Positions 27,616 to 35,113 of a DNA stretch of 64,000 nt are shown here, piece after piece. The notes beneath the pieces were generated by a model, which worked only from the letters and a program-made list of their open reading frames with translations, did no database searches and was not told the DNA's origin. Origin of the DNA: CAYZTD01 sp964638155 (GTDB lineage: Archaea > Thermoplasmatota > E2 > DHVEG-1); the NCBI GenBank assembly GCA_964638155.1, contig CAZWYI010000001.1, positions 1 to 64,000 of the forward strand, in the 5' to 3' direction. The translations under genes and the position numbers were made by a program. Position 1 is the first letter of the stretch, and the number at the start of each line of letters is the position of its first letter.

Positions 27616-28455
27616 TTACAATAAAAGCAGTATAATAAAAACCACTATTACTTCTACCATTGTAAAACGAAGTATATCTCCTGTTCTTGCTGAATTTTCT
27701 ACATCAAAGATCGGAAGAATAGCAGAATAGATAGTTGTTAGTAAAATAGGTATAATCAATATTATATACCAAATACTATCAAAAATAAAAAGACCAGGAT
27801 AAAAAAATAAAAAGATACCTACAAATAAATAAAATACACCTACGATGGCCGCATTTTTTCTACCTATTCTAACAGGTAATGTTCGTCTAAATGTTTTATC
27901 GCCTTCATAATCTTTAACATCTAACAATATTTCTCTTCCAAATAGTATAAAAAATGATATACTTGCATAAAATAGTGGTGCAAATATATCTCCAACAGCA
28001 GCACCACCATATAAAAAAGATACAGAAATAGTAAATGCTACTACAAAATTTCCAAGAAGGCCAGTTTTTTTTGAGACAAGTTCATACAAAAATATCAAAG
28101 TTACTCCAAATATTGATAAAAAGAAAACTTGTAAATTAATAAATAAGGATATAATCAGCCCCATTGAAAAAAAAGTTATTCCCATTAAAAGTGCTGTTTT
28201 TCGTTTGACTAAACCTGACGGCAGAGGTCTGTTGGGATGAATTATTTTATCTATTTCATAGTCGAAATAATCATTAAATGGTGAAGCACCAACTGCAATA
28301 AAAAATACAGCAAACATAGATAGAAGAATTGGTGTTGATATGAACGTTGAATCTGCTGATAAAGCTCCTATGTATACAGTAAAAAAAGCAAGTAGATTTA
28401 CTTCTGGCCTGGTGATTAATATTAATGATTTGATTTTTTCTATTGTTCTTACCAT
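27616..28455 (-). CDS. Digeranylgeranylglyceryl phosphate synthase (UbiA family)
   Basis: 279 aa with about eight membrane helices. It contains both UbiA Asp motifs: NDYFDYEID with PNRPLPSG, and REILLDVKDYEGDKTF-RTLPVRIG. The N/D-rich first motif followed by RP-PSG is typical of DGGGP synthase, which adds the second geranylgeranyl chain in archaeal membrane lipid synthesis. Chlorophyll or haem O synthases are the alternatives but fit less well. Confidence 0.88.
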   Translation of the reverse strand: MVRTIEKIKSLILITRPEVNLLAFFTVYIGALSADSTFISTPILLSMFAVFFIAVGASPFNDYFDYEIDKIIHPNRPLPSGLVKRKTALLMGITFFSMGLIISLFINLQVFFLSIFGVTLIFLYELVSKKTGLLGNFVVAFTISVSFLYGGAAVGDIFAPLFYASISFFILFGREILLDVKDYEGDKTFRRTLPVRIGRKNAAIVGVFYLFVGIFLFFYPGLFIFDSIWYIILIIPILLTTIYSAILPIFDVENSARTGDILRFTMVEVIVVFIILLLL

Positions 28456-28578
28456 TTTTATTCTCAGCTATATTGTTATAAGATAAATATAAGAGGCTTT
28501 TTTATTTAAATTTTATTATTATAATATCGGCAAAATCTAAGTAATCTAAATTTAAAACAAAATAATTATTCTAAAAAA

Positions 28579-28851
28579 TTATTTATTTTTTAGTTTTTGG
28601 TATTCCTTTTCAGTTTGATGCTCAATATATCCTTCGCCCCGGAATGCTGATATTCCATGTGCTGCAACTCCTATTCCCCAACCAAATAAAACAAAGATAG
28701 GCCAAGGGGCAACGTCTCCTCCAGTTATTAACCACCATTGTGCAAAGAGAAAAGCATTTACTGCTAAATATATTACAAAATGAATGTAAAAATCTGATTT
28801 TTCTTTTGCAATTTTCCTGGCTTTTTTCCTAAGTTCCTCATCAGTTGACAT
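28579..28851 (-). CDS. 2TM domain protein
   Basis: 90 aa from the ATG at 28851; an ATG at 28872 would add seven residues of poor fit. It starts STDEELRKKARKIAKEKSDFYIHF, then has two membrane helices separated by a short loop (TGGDVAPWP), and the FGWGIGVAAHG and FRGEGYIE segments of the 2TM family (PF13239). The function is unknown. Its promoter region borders the left repeat of the integrated element. Confidence 0.75.
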   Translation of the reverse strand: MSTDEELRKKARKIAKEKSDFYIHFVIYLAVNAFLFAQWWLITGGDVAPWPIFVLFGWGIGVAAHGISAFRGEGYIEHQTEKEYQKLKNK

Positions 28852-28907
28852 AAAAAAGAATATCATTTGCAAGTTTAAAAAACTAACATATAAACTTAGA
28901 GGATTAG

Positions 28908-28936
28908 TTCGAGAAATTAGTATGGACTGGTCGGGA
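28908..28936 (+). repeat. Left direct repeat (att-like copy of the tRNA-Ala 3' end)
   Basis: 29 bases matching 31409-31437 at 28 positions; the only mismatch is T at 28917 against G at 31418. It contains the last 14 nt of the tRNA-Ala gene (tggactggtcggga as read on +) plus 15 nt beyond its 3' end. No tRNA structure remains here. Confidence 0.85.
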
Positions 28937-29631
28937 AGTGGCAGATGTGGAGAATATTCGCATTTATTTGCTGAAATGGGCGGGTTGCTGGACTAAATGT
29001 GAGTGCTGTTAATTGTTATGGAGAAAATCATGCGTGGAATGAAGTTTATCTAAATGGTAATGAGACAGTGATTATTGATGCTACCGCAGTTAAATTACCT
29101 AGTTCTACTGGATTTATGTCTTCTGATTTTATGCAGAAAAAAGTATCCGGAGATTGGAGAGCTTTAAAAGAATACCCGAAAGAAGGGGATATTTCCTATG
29201 TGTTTTGCAACTATCCAAATGACAATACAGAATATGATGTTACGGATCACTATACGGATACTTTTAATCTTACTATAAATGTAATCGATTCTAATGGAAA
29301 GCCACTTAATGATGCAGTTGTCAAAATATTTTCTCACAATCGCCCTAATTGGGTAAGTTCAATAGGGATAGATAAAAAAACAAATGAGGTTGGCCAATGC
29401 ACATTCAAAATAGGTGGTGGTCGCTATCATTTTTCTTTCCAAAAAAATGGAGATATTGGTGCTGTTGAAACTGAAGTAAAGTTTTTTTGGGAAAATGAAT
29501 CTCAGCAGTATTACAGCTTTGTTTACAAATCTTCTTCAATCTTTGATAATCCGTATATAATACCAGCAATTATCGCAATTTTTTGTATGCTTGGTTTATA
29601 TCTCGGGTTCAAAAAGCTTCCGAAAAAATAA
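28922..29631 (+). pseudogene. Transglutaminase-like surface protein, 5'-truncated and frameshifted
   Basis: Frame 1 (28922-28996) reads SGRCGEYSHLFAEM, the catalytic Cys motif (Cys codon 28946). The rest lies in another frame (open from 28975): AGLNVSAV, GENHAWNEVY (His codon 29029) and VIIDAT (Asp codon 29077), completing the Cys-His-Asp triad. One base lost at about 28980 explains the break. After the core come an Ig-like/carboxypeptidase-regulatory module (about 29260-29520), a C-terminal membrane helix and KKLPKK. The 5' part of the gene is replaced by the att-like repeat. The intact frame from 28999 gives 210 aa but lacks the Cys. Most likely a dead gene. Confidence 0.75.
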
Positions 29632-29765
29632 AAAAACAGTTTTAGTAGTTAAATTATAATTTAATCAGATTTTTCTCGTTTTTCAACAATTTCTTCACAC
29701 CTTATATTGACAATGATCATTTTTTAAACCATTAGTAGATCACTAATATTTGATTCTAAAACAAA

Positions 29766-29775
29766 TGTATATATT
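29766..29775 (+). promoter_or_regulatory. TATA box for the 84-aa ORF
   Basis: tgtatatatt at 29766-29775, 28 nt before the ATG at 29803, with aaggacg as a modest ribosome binding site. Confidence 0.4.
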
Positions 29776-29802
29776 CATTAAACAAAGAAGGACGTAAAAA
29801 AT

Positions 29803-30057
29803 ATGACAACTATTGATTTAGGGGATGGTTATTTATTAACTGCTAGCAAGGCTAGAGTGGGTTCGTTTAATGTTGTTGCAATAGACTGGCAGCATCCAAA
29901 TTATGGATATTTTACAGATGCAATGCTTTGGTATAAATCGCCACATAGTATAAATTGGATTCCTGTCCCCATCGTTGATTGGACTGATAAATATGAAGAA
30001 TTAAACGAATTTTTAGAGGAATTTCCTGAATTAAAAAATCTTTTTGATTGTATTTGA
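29803..30057 (+). CDS. Unknown 84-aa protein upstream of the DpnI-like gene
   Basis: No family recognised. The protein is acidic and rich in Trp and Tyr (DWQHPNYGYF, MLWYKSPHSINWIPVPIVDW) and ends in a Glu/Leu-rich helix. The Trp-rich beta start and acidic tail give a compact soluble protein without signal peptide. It has its own TATA box and is not overlapped with the DpnI-like gene, 54 nt downstream. Position alone suggests an accessory, control or immunity role; nothing in the sequence proves it. Confidence 0.6.
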   Translation: MTTIDLGDGYLLTASKARVGSFNVVAIDWQHPNYGYFTDAMLWYKSPHSINWIPVPIVDWTDKYEELNEFLEEFPELKNLFDCI

Positions 30058-30063
30058 TCAATC

Positions 30064-30071
30064 TTTATAAA
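30064..30071 (+). promoter_or_regulatory. TATA box for the DpnI-like gene
   Basis: tttataaa at 30064-30071 predicts a start near 30093. An aggga ribosome binding site follows about 10 nt before the ATG at 30112. Confidence 0.45.
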
Positions 30072-30111
30072 CGTATTATCTATCTTTACTATAATTCAGG
30101 GAAGATACATA

Positions 30112-30888
30112 ATGGATACTACACTCTATAATGAGAATGTTTTGAACAAATACCATAGTAAATCCCAGATAGCACGAGTTCTAACTGAGAGTTGGTTTAA
30201 AGAAGAAATGTATTGTCCTAATTGTTTGAATTATGATCTTTTGAAAAATCCAGATAATACAAAGGTAGTAGATTTCGTTTGCAATAATTGTATTAATGAA
30301 TTTCAGCTTAAGGCTCAATCTAAACCATTTTACTCAAAAGTAGTTGATGGTGCATTCTATCCTATGATTAATTCTGTTCAACATAAGACAAATCCAAATT
30401 TTTCATTTATGAAATATTCTTTCCAAAATTGGAAAATTCAAAACCTCATAATGGTTCCAAAATTCTTTTTTTCACCATCCATCATAGAAAAAAGAAAGCC
30501 ATTATCTCAAAATGCACGTCGAGCAGGTTGGATAGGTTGTAATATATTATTGTCAAAACTACCTGAATTAGGTAAAATCCGAGTTATTGATAACGGCAAA
30601 CCCATTCACAAGAAAGATGTGCAAAAAACATGGAAGAAATTATCTTTTATGGAAGATGAGCATCCTGGACGTAGAGCATGGCTATCTGATATCTTGTATT
30701 GTATACAAAAATTGAACAAAAAAGAGTTTACACTATCAGATATGTATGATTTTAAAGATTATCTATCAAAGCTACACCCAAAAAATCAGCATATAAAACC
30801 AAAGATTAGACAACAATTACAAATTTTAAGAGACAGGGGCATCGTTGAGTTTAAATCTAGAGGTGCTTATGTATTTAAAGAGTTGTAA
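30112..30888 (+). CDS. DpnI-like methyl-dependent restriction endonuclease
   Basis: 258 aa, against 254 for pneumococcal DpnI, and alignable from end to end from memory. Shared features: KYHSKSQIARVLTE start, a zinc site of Cys35, Cys38, Cys57 and Cys60, the nuclease core VVDF (Asp54) and QLK (Gln65, Lys67), NPNFSF, the near-identical RRAGWIGCNI (136-145), and the C-terminal winged helix with IRQQLQILRD. DpnI cuts G(m6A)TC and needs no partner methylase; both its catalytic and winged-helix domains read the methyl group. Here the catalytic Glu64 of DpnI is Gln65, a change seen in active Mrr-type enzymes (QxK). Likely role: restriction of Dam-methylated incoming DNA. Confidence 0.93.
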   Translation: MDTTLYNENVLNKYHSKSQIARVLTESWFKEEMYCPNCLNYDLLKNPDNTKVVDFVCNNCINEFQLKAQSKPFYSKVVDGAFYPMINSVQHKTNPNFSFMKYSFQNWKIQNLIMVPKFFFSPSIIEKRKPLSQNARRAGWIGCNILLSKLPELGKIRVIDNGKPIHKKDVQKTWKKLSFMEDEHPGRRAWLSDILYCIQKLNKKEFTLSDMYDFKDYLSKLHPKNQHIKPKIRQQLQILRDRGIVEFKSRGAYVFKEL

Positions 30889-30947
30889 AAAATCACCAAT
30901 ATGGTTTCTAATAAGTTTTTTATTATTTGGTTATATATCACAATATA

Positions 30948-31355
30948 ATGGCATGCCAAATTTGCGGTAAAAAAGCAGGATATTATCCTTTATGCAAAGA
31001 CTGCAATAAATTAAAGGAAGAAGGGAAAATATCAAAATGTGTCGACTGTGGAAAATGGAATAAAAATCCAGGTGATCGATGCTATGAATGTTGGATAATC
31101 TTTAAAAATGAACAAGATAAAAAATCTAAAGATTATAAAGCATCTTCAGGAGAAACTGAAGAACATGATTTTAGAGCAAAGTTTCCTGCAAATATAAGAA
31201 CGAAGCTAGAGTGTAAAACATGGGACACAAGACGTGTTCAAAAGTATCTAGGACATGAGCAATCTTCTACAACAGATACATATATTGAGTTTGCAGAAGA
31301 GTACTATAGGCAGGAACCTAAGGACTGGTTTTTACATGCACTTAGAAAACACTGA
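30948..31355 (+). CDS. Chimeric ORF: zinc-rich protein head fused to tyrosine recombinase tail
   Basis: 135 aa from the ATG at 30948. Residues 1-50 hold four CxxC pairs (Cys3/6, 16/19, 31/34, 45/48). Residues about 60-85 (DYKASSGETEEHDFRAKFP) resemble the start of a conserved domain in archaeal zinc-ribbon proteins, possibly nuclease-like. At about residue 86 the sequence switches to WDTRRVQKYLGHEQ and TTDTYIEFAEEYY, the C-terminal end of a tyrosine recombinase, with His103 and the nucleophile Tyr112. The recombinase catalytic core with its first Arg is absent. I read it as a deletion fusion (junction about 31200-31212). It cannot be an active integrase alone. Confidence 0.6.
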   Translation: MACQICGKKAGYYPLCKDCNKLKEEGKISKCVDCGKWNKNPGDRCYECWIIFKNEQDKKSKDYKASSGETEEHDFRAKFPANIRTKLECKTWDTRRVQKYLGHEQSSTTDTYIEFAEEYYRQEPKDWFLHALRKH

Positions 31356-31408
31356 TAAAGGAGGGATTCAAGAGTTGGGTTTTATAGGCACTCTTATAGG
31401 CAAATCCC

Positions 31409-31437
31409 TTCGAGAAAGTAGTATGGACTGGTCGGGA
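31409..31437 (+). repeat. Right direct repeat (tRNA-Ala 3' end)
   Basis: 29 bases, 28 identical to 28908-28936 in the same orientation. Bases 31424-31437 are the 3' end of the tRNA-Ala gene, and 31409-31423 lie just beyond it. Confidence 0.85.
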
Positions 31438-31497
31438 TTTGAACCCGAGGCCTCTTCCATGCCAAGGAAGCGATCTTCCGAGCTGATCTACCAGCCC
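31424..31497 (-). tRNA. tRNA-Ala (anticodon GGC)
   Basis: 74 nt, reading GGGCTGG at the 5' end and CCAGTCC-A at the 3' end. The acceptor stem pairs fully and includes G3:U70, the alanine identity pair. The D stem is GATC/GATC, the anticodon stem CTTCC/GGAAG, the anticodon loop TTGGCAT (anticodon GGC), and the T arm TCGGG-TTCAAAT-CCCGA. There is no intron and CCA is not encoded. The 3' end forms the right repeat of the integrated element. Confidence 0.97.
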
Positions 31498-31585
31498 AAC
31501 TGAGAAACTGTAAAACAAAGTATAGCAAATAAAATTTACGACTAAAAAAAGTTTAAATTACTATAATAAGTACTTAATATATAAT

Positions 31586-32194
31586 ATGAAAAAGAAACAA
31601 TTGGAAATATTTTTACAAAAAACACCTGAATTTGATAAACCAACACCATTACTTGAACAATATATAACACCTGCGAATATAGTATCAGATATACTTTTTA
31701 TAGTATACCAATTTGGAGATATAAAAAACAAACATGTAATAGATTTAGGATGCGGTACAGGTATTTTTTCAGTTGGATCTTGTATTCTTGGTGCAAAAAA
31801 AGTAACAGGCATAGATATTGATAAAAAAGCAATAAAAATTGCTAAAAAATATGCAAAAAAAGAAAATCTAGATATTAATTTTTATAAAAAAGAAATATCA
31901 GATGTAAAGATACAAGCAGATACAACCATTATGAACCCGCCTTTTGGTGCACAAAAAACAAATAAAAAAGCAGATAGAAAATTTATAGAAAAAGGTTTTG
32001 AAATTTCAAATATTATATATACTCTACATCTTACAAATACAACAGATTTTATTGAAAAAATGGTTAGATCACTAAAAGGAAATATTACCCATCAGAAAAA
32101 ATATGTTTTCCCTATAAAATCAACCTACAAATTCCATGAAAAAAGATACAAAAAATATAATGTTACACTTTTTAGGATAGATACCAACAAATAA
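31586..32194 (+). CDS. METTL5-like RNA N6-adenine methyltransferase
   Basis: 202 aa class I SAM-dependent enzyme. The start LLEQYITPANIVSDIL, the SAM motif VIDLGCGTGIFSVGS, VTGIDIDKKA and the catalytic MNPPFGAQ followed by ADRKFIEKGFEIS match METTL5 and its archaeal relatives. NPPF is the hallmark of N6-adenine methylation of nucleic acid, and METTL5 itself modifies one adenine of 18S rRNA with TRMT112. A Trm112 gene lies at 18228. A TATA-like box about 26 nt upstream suggests a leaderless mRNA. Confidence 0.85.
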   Translation: MKKKQLEIFLQKTPEFDKPTPLLEQYITPANIVSDILFIVYQFGDIKNKHVIDLGCGTGIFSVGSCILGAKKVTGIDIDKKAIKIAKKYAKKENLDINFYKKEISDVKIQADTTIMNPPFGAQKTNKKADRKFIEKGFEISNIIYTLHLTNTTDFIEKMVRSLKGNITHQKKYVFPIKSTYKFHEKRYKKYNVTLFRIDTNK

Positions 32195-32239
32195 TTAAAT
32201 ACCTCTTTTTTATCAAGTAAAATAAAAAAGGAGGAAAAA

Positions 32240-32749
32240 ATGTCAAAATCAAGACAGAAAAACCAGCGAATAGGCGTATTTGTAGATGTACAAAATATGT
32301 ATTACTCAGCAAAGAATTTATTTAAATCAAAGGTAAATTTTAAAACAATACTTAGAGAGGCTGTTGCAAATAGAAAAATAATTCGAGCAATAGCATATGT
32401 AATAAAAGCAGATGAAAAAGATGAAAACACATTTTACGAGGCACTTGAAGATATGGGATTTGAAATAAAATCAAAAAAGCTACAAGTATTCTATGGCGGA
32501 GCTAAAAAAGGAGACTGGGATGTAGGAATTGCAATGGATGTTATGCGTCTTGCGCCAAAACTTGATACCATAGTATTAGTAAGTGGAGATGGAGATTTCT
32601 CAGATCTTTTAGAACACTCCAAAAGTCTTGGTTGTAGAACAGAGGTACTCGCATTTAAAAAAACTACTTCACATAGGCTTATTGAAGTTGCTGATTATTT
32701 TGTTGATTTAGGAAAAAACAAAAAATACCTATTAGGAAAAAACAAATAA
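32240..32749 (+). CDS. NYN-domain (LabA/DUF88-like) probable RNase
   Basis: 169 aa. The NYN/PIN-like fold is shown by its acidic sites: IGVFVDVQNMYY at the start, KKGDWDVGIAMDVM in the middle and VLVSGDGDFSDLL toward the end, with CRTEVLAF in the last strand. Such proteins are metal-dependent RNases. A strong ggagg ribosome binding site precedes the ATG. It lies 71 nt before a small unknown gene on the same strand. Confidence 0.85.
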   Translation: MSKSRQKNQRIGVFVDVQNMYYSAKNLFKSKVNFKTILREAVANRKIIRAIAYVIKADEKDENTFYEALEDMGFEIKSKKLQVFYGGAKKGDWDVGIAMDVMRLAPKLDTIVLVSGDGDFSDLLEHSKSLGCRTEVLAFKKTTSHRLIEVADYFVDLGKNKKYLLGKNK

Positions 32750-32820
32750 AACACATACCCATTTGCATATCATAAACAAAAAAAGTAACTTTAAAAGAAA
32801 ATATTGCAGGTGAAATAAAT

Positions 32821-32997
32821 ATGAAATACATAAAAACATCTCAAGAAGAATATGTATTAGACGACGGTGAAAATATAAACGATCTCGGCAACTGCAAACT
32901 AAAAGAAGCGAAAAAAATAGCTGAAGAAACATCCAAAAAAAATAAAAAAACTGTATTTATCATGAAAACAGTTGGCTATATTGACCCAAATGAATGA
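32821..32997 (+). CDS. Unknown 58-aa protein
   Basis: MKYIKTSQEEYVLDDGENIN start, a Lys/Glu-rich helix in the middle and a beta-like KTVFIMKTVGYI end. There is a good ribosome binding site (aggtga) 6 nt before the ATG. Charge pattern and length look like a real small alpha/beta protein, but no family is recognised. It sits between the NYN gene and the L15 gene. Confidence 0.5.
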   Translation: MKYIKTSQEEYVLDDGENINDLGNCKLKEAKKIAEETSKKNKKTVFIMKTVGYIDPNE

Positions 32998-33091
32998 GTT
33001 TATATTTAGTTTTAAGCCGAAAGTATAATAATAGAGTACATTATGTGCTTTCGACCTATAACGTAAAATAATGATTGGAAAGTGATCAAAA

Positions 33092-33529
33092 GTGTCAAAG
33101 AAAAAAACCAAAAAATTCCGAGGATCAATGACTCATGGCCGAGGAAAAAAAGCTGGCCGTGGCGCTGGATTAAAAGGCGGCCGTGGAAATGCAGGATTAG
33201 GGAAACATAGAGTTATCTATATGCAGAAAAATATGCCTAACCATTTTGGAAAACACGGATTTAAAAGACCGCAGAGTGTTTTAAAAGAAGTAAAAACTAT
33301 AAACATTGGAGATTTAGAAGAGCGCTACCCTAATAAAAAAAATATTGCCCTTACAAAAGAAGGAATTGACAAACTCCTTGGTAGCGGTTATATAAATAGT
33401 AAAGTTAAAATTACTGTTAACCATGCTTCGAAGAAAGCTATTGAAAAAATAAAAGAGAAAGGTGGAGAGGTAGATCTCCCTAAGAAAGAAGAAAAATCAG
33501 AGGTAAAAAAACAGGATAAACAAGAATAA
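33092..33529 (+). CDS. rpl15: Ribosomal protein uL15 (L15/L27a)
   Basis: 145 aa, large-subunit protein. The basic N-terminal RGSMTHGRGKKAGRGAG and GGRGNAGLGKHR, then HFGKHGFKRP, are the archaeal/eukaryotic L27a form. The C-terminal part shows the usual L15 beta domain and then a Lys-rich tail. The start is GTG with an agtgatc ribosome binding site. It leads the L15-SecY-AdkA-DUF106-Cmk-Cbf5 gene run. Confidence 0.96.
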   Translation: MSKKKTKKFRGSMTHGRGKKAGRGAGLKGGRGNAGLGKHRVIYMQKNMPNHFGKHGFKRPQSVLKEVKTINIGDLEERYPNKKNIALTKEGIDKLLGSGYINSKVKITVNHASKKAIEKIKEKGGEVDLPKKEEKSEVKKQDKQE

Positions 33530-33550
33530 AAAATATTTAGGGTTTGAACA

Positions 33551-35089
33551 ATGGCAGAGGAGAAAAAAAGTAGGTTATATGCACTCAAACCTCTTATTGA
33601 GAGATGGCCTGCAGTTACAAAACCAGAAGGGCATGTTAATTTTAGAACTAAAATACTTTGGACTCTGTTTTGTTTAATTATTTATTTTGTTCTTACAAAT
33701 GTTATGATTTATGGTCTTAGTACCGATGTAATTGATTTATTTTCCCAGTATCGTTTTATTATGGCTGGGGCTTCTGGATCTATTATGCATCTGGGTATCG
33801 GACCTATTGTTACTGCATCTATTATTTTGCAGTTGTTTGTTGGTGCAAAAATTATCAATCTTGATCTTCAGAAAAAAGAAGATAAAGCAATATATCAGGG
33901 TACTCAAAAAGTTCTAGTTGTTGTAATGATTTTTGTTGAATCAATCCCTCAGATTTTTGGATACCTTGAACCAAGTGAAGCCTTTGTTGGGCTAGTTGGT
34001 AGTGAATGGGCAGGTTTTCTTATTGTGATTCAATTAGTGATAGGTGCTCTTTTAGTGTTTTTCATGGATGAACTGATATCTAAATGGGGTATCGGATCAG
34101 GTATATCCTTATTTATCGCAGCAGGTGTTTCTCAGGCTATTTTTACTGGTATGTTCAACTGGTTACCTGTTGGAGGTGGTGCATGGGGTGAATGGACCAC
34201 TAGTGCTCCACCTGCAGGAGTAATTCCTGGCACTGTATATCTTGGTATGGAGTATAATCTGCAGCAGCTAGTAGGTGGTGGTTATCAGCAAATATTCTTA
34301 GGGGGTGGAAATTATCAAAATGCCATCGTGCCATTAATTGGCACTATTGCTATATTTTTAGTTGTTGTATATGCTGAATCTAGTAGAATAGAGCTTCCTC
34401 TTGCCCATGGAAAGGTACGTGGTGCACGTGGTAGATACCCGATTCGTTTGATTTATGCTTCAGTTATTCCTGTCATTTTAGTTTCTGCTTTACTTGCAAA
34501 TATTAACATGTTTGCAATGCTTTTATGGAGAGCTAAGAATATACCTTTATTAGGTGGCCAGTGGTGGATTGGTACATATGATTTACAAGCAAACACTCAA
34601 GCTATTGGCGGTGGTGCGTGGTATCTAAGTAGCCCCGGGGGAATAAATAACTGGCTTATGCCAATTCTAGCAGGAGGAGATGGTGTACACGGTGCTATAC
34701 AATATGCCCTAAAGGTAGTAATATATATGTCTGTTTTAATTATTGGATCTATTTTGTTTGCTAAATTCTGGATTGAAACTACAAATATGGGGCCATCTGA
34801 CGTAGCGAGACAGATCCAAAGCAGCGGTATGCAAATACCAGGTTTCAGGCGTGACCCACGTGTGTTAAAAAAGGTATTGCAGCGTTACATACCTGTAATA
34901 ACGGTTATCGGCGGTTTTGCAGTAGGATCATTAGCTGGTTTTGCAGATATGATAGGGACCGTTGGTAATGTAAGTGGGACCGGTGTATTATTGGCAGTAA
35001 GTATTTTTATTCAACTTTATGAACAAATTGGTAAAGAACAAGCCATGGAGATGCATCCAGTACTGCGTGGTTTCTTTGGAAATGAATAA
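33551..35089 (+). CDS. secY: Preprotein translocase subunit SecY
   Basis: 512 aa with ten predicted membrane helices, slightly longer than most archaeal SecY. Recognisable pieces: the start RWPAVTKPEGHVNFRTKILW, the plug-region helix SGSIMHLGIGPIVTASIILQ, ISKWGIGSGISLFI, the cytoplasmic loop RIELPLAHGKVRGARGRYPI, and GMQIPGFRRDPRVLKKVL near the end. It forms the protein-export channel. Follows L15 by 21 nt. Confidence 0.97.
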   Translation: MAEEKKSRLYALKPLIERWPAVTKPEGHVNFRTKILWTLFCLIIYFVLTNVMIYGLSTDVIDLFSQYRFIMAGASGSIMHLGIGPIVTASIILQLFVGAKIINLDLQKKEDKAIYQGTQKVLVVVMIFVESIPQIFGYLEPSEAFVGLVGSEWAGFLIVIQLVIGALLVFFMDELISKWGIGSGISLFIAAGVSQAIFTGMFNWLPVGGGAWGEWTTSAPPAGVIPGTVYLGMEYNLQQLVGGGYQQIFLGGGNYQNAIVPLIGTIAIFLVVVYAESSRIELPLAHGKVRGARGRYPIRLIYASVIPVILVSALLANINMFAMLLWRAKNIPLLGGQWWIGTYDLQANTQAIGGGAWYLSSPGGINNWLMPILAGGDGVHGAIQYALKVVIYMSVLIIGSILFAKFWIETTNMGPSDVARQIQSSGMQIPGFRRDPRVLKKVLQRYIPVITVIGGFAVGSLAGFADMIGTVGNVSGTGVLLAVSIFIQLYEQIGKEQAMEMHPVLRGFFGNE

Positions 35090-35113
35090 AAACATTTTAT
35101 GGTGAAAAAAAGC

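Larger units (their letters stand above)
28908..31437 (+). mobile_element. Decayed tRNA-Ala-integrated element carrying a DpnI-like gene
   Basis: About 2.5 kb bounded by a 29-bp direct repeat. The right copy is the 3' end of an intact tRNA-Ala gene; the left copy is a tRNA fragment. The last ORF before the tRNA ends in a tyrosine-recombinase tail, the position expected of an integrase beside its attachment site. Cargo: transglutaminase remnant, 84-aa unknown, DpnI-like endonuclease. The 5' part of the integrase, with its first catalytic Arg, is missing, so the element cannot move by itself. Confidence 0.72.

Noticed and set aside
28862..28921. Possible upstream continuation of the transglutaminase frame
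   Set aside because: The frame stays open, but the sequence is the AT-rich promoter and antisense start of the 2TM gene and shows no transglutaminase-like residues.
31255..31503. 82-codon plus-strand frame across the tRNA-Ala gene
   Set aside because: It reads through the complement of an intact tRNA and out of frame with the recombinase tail.
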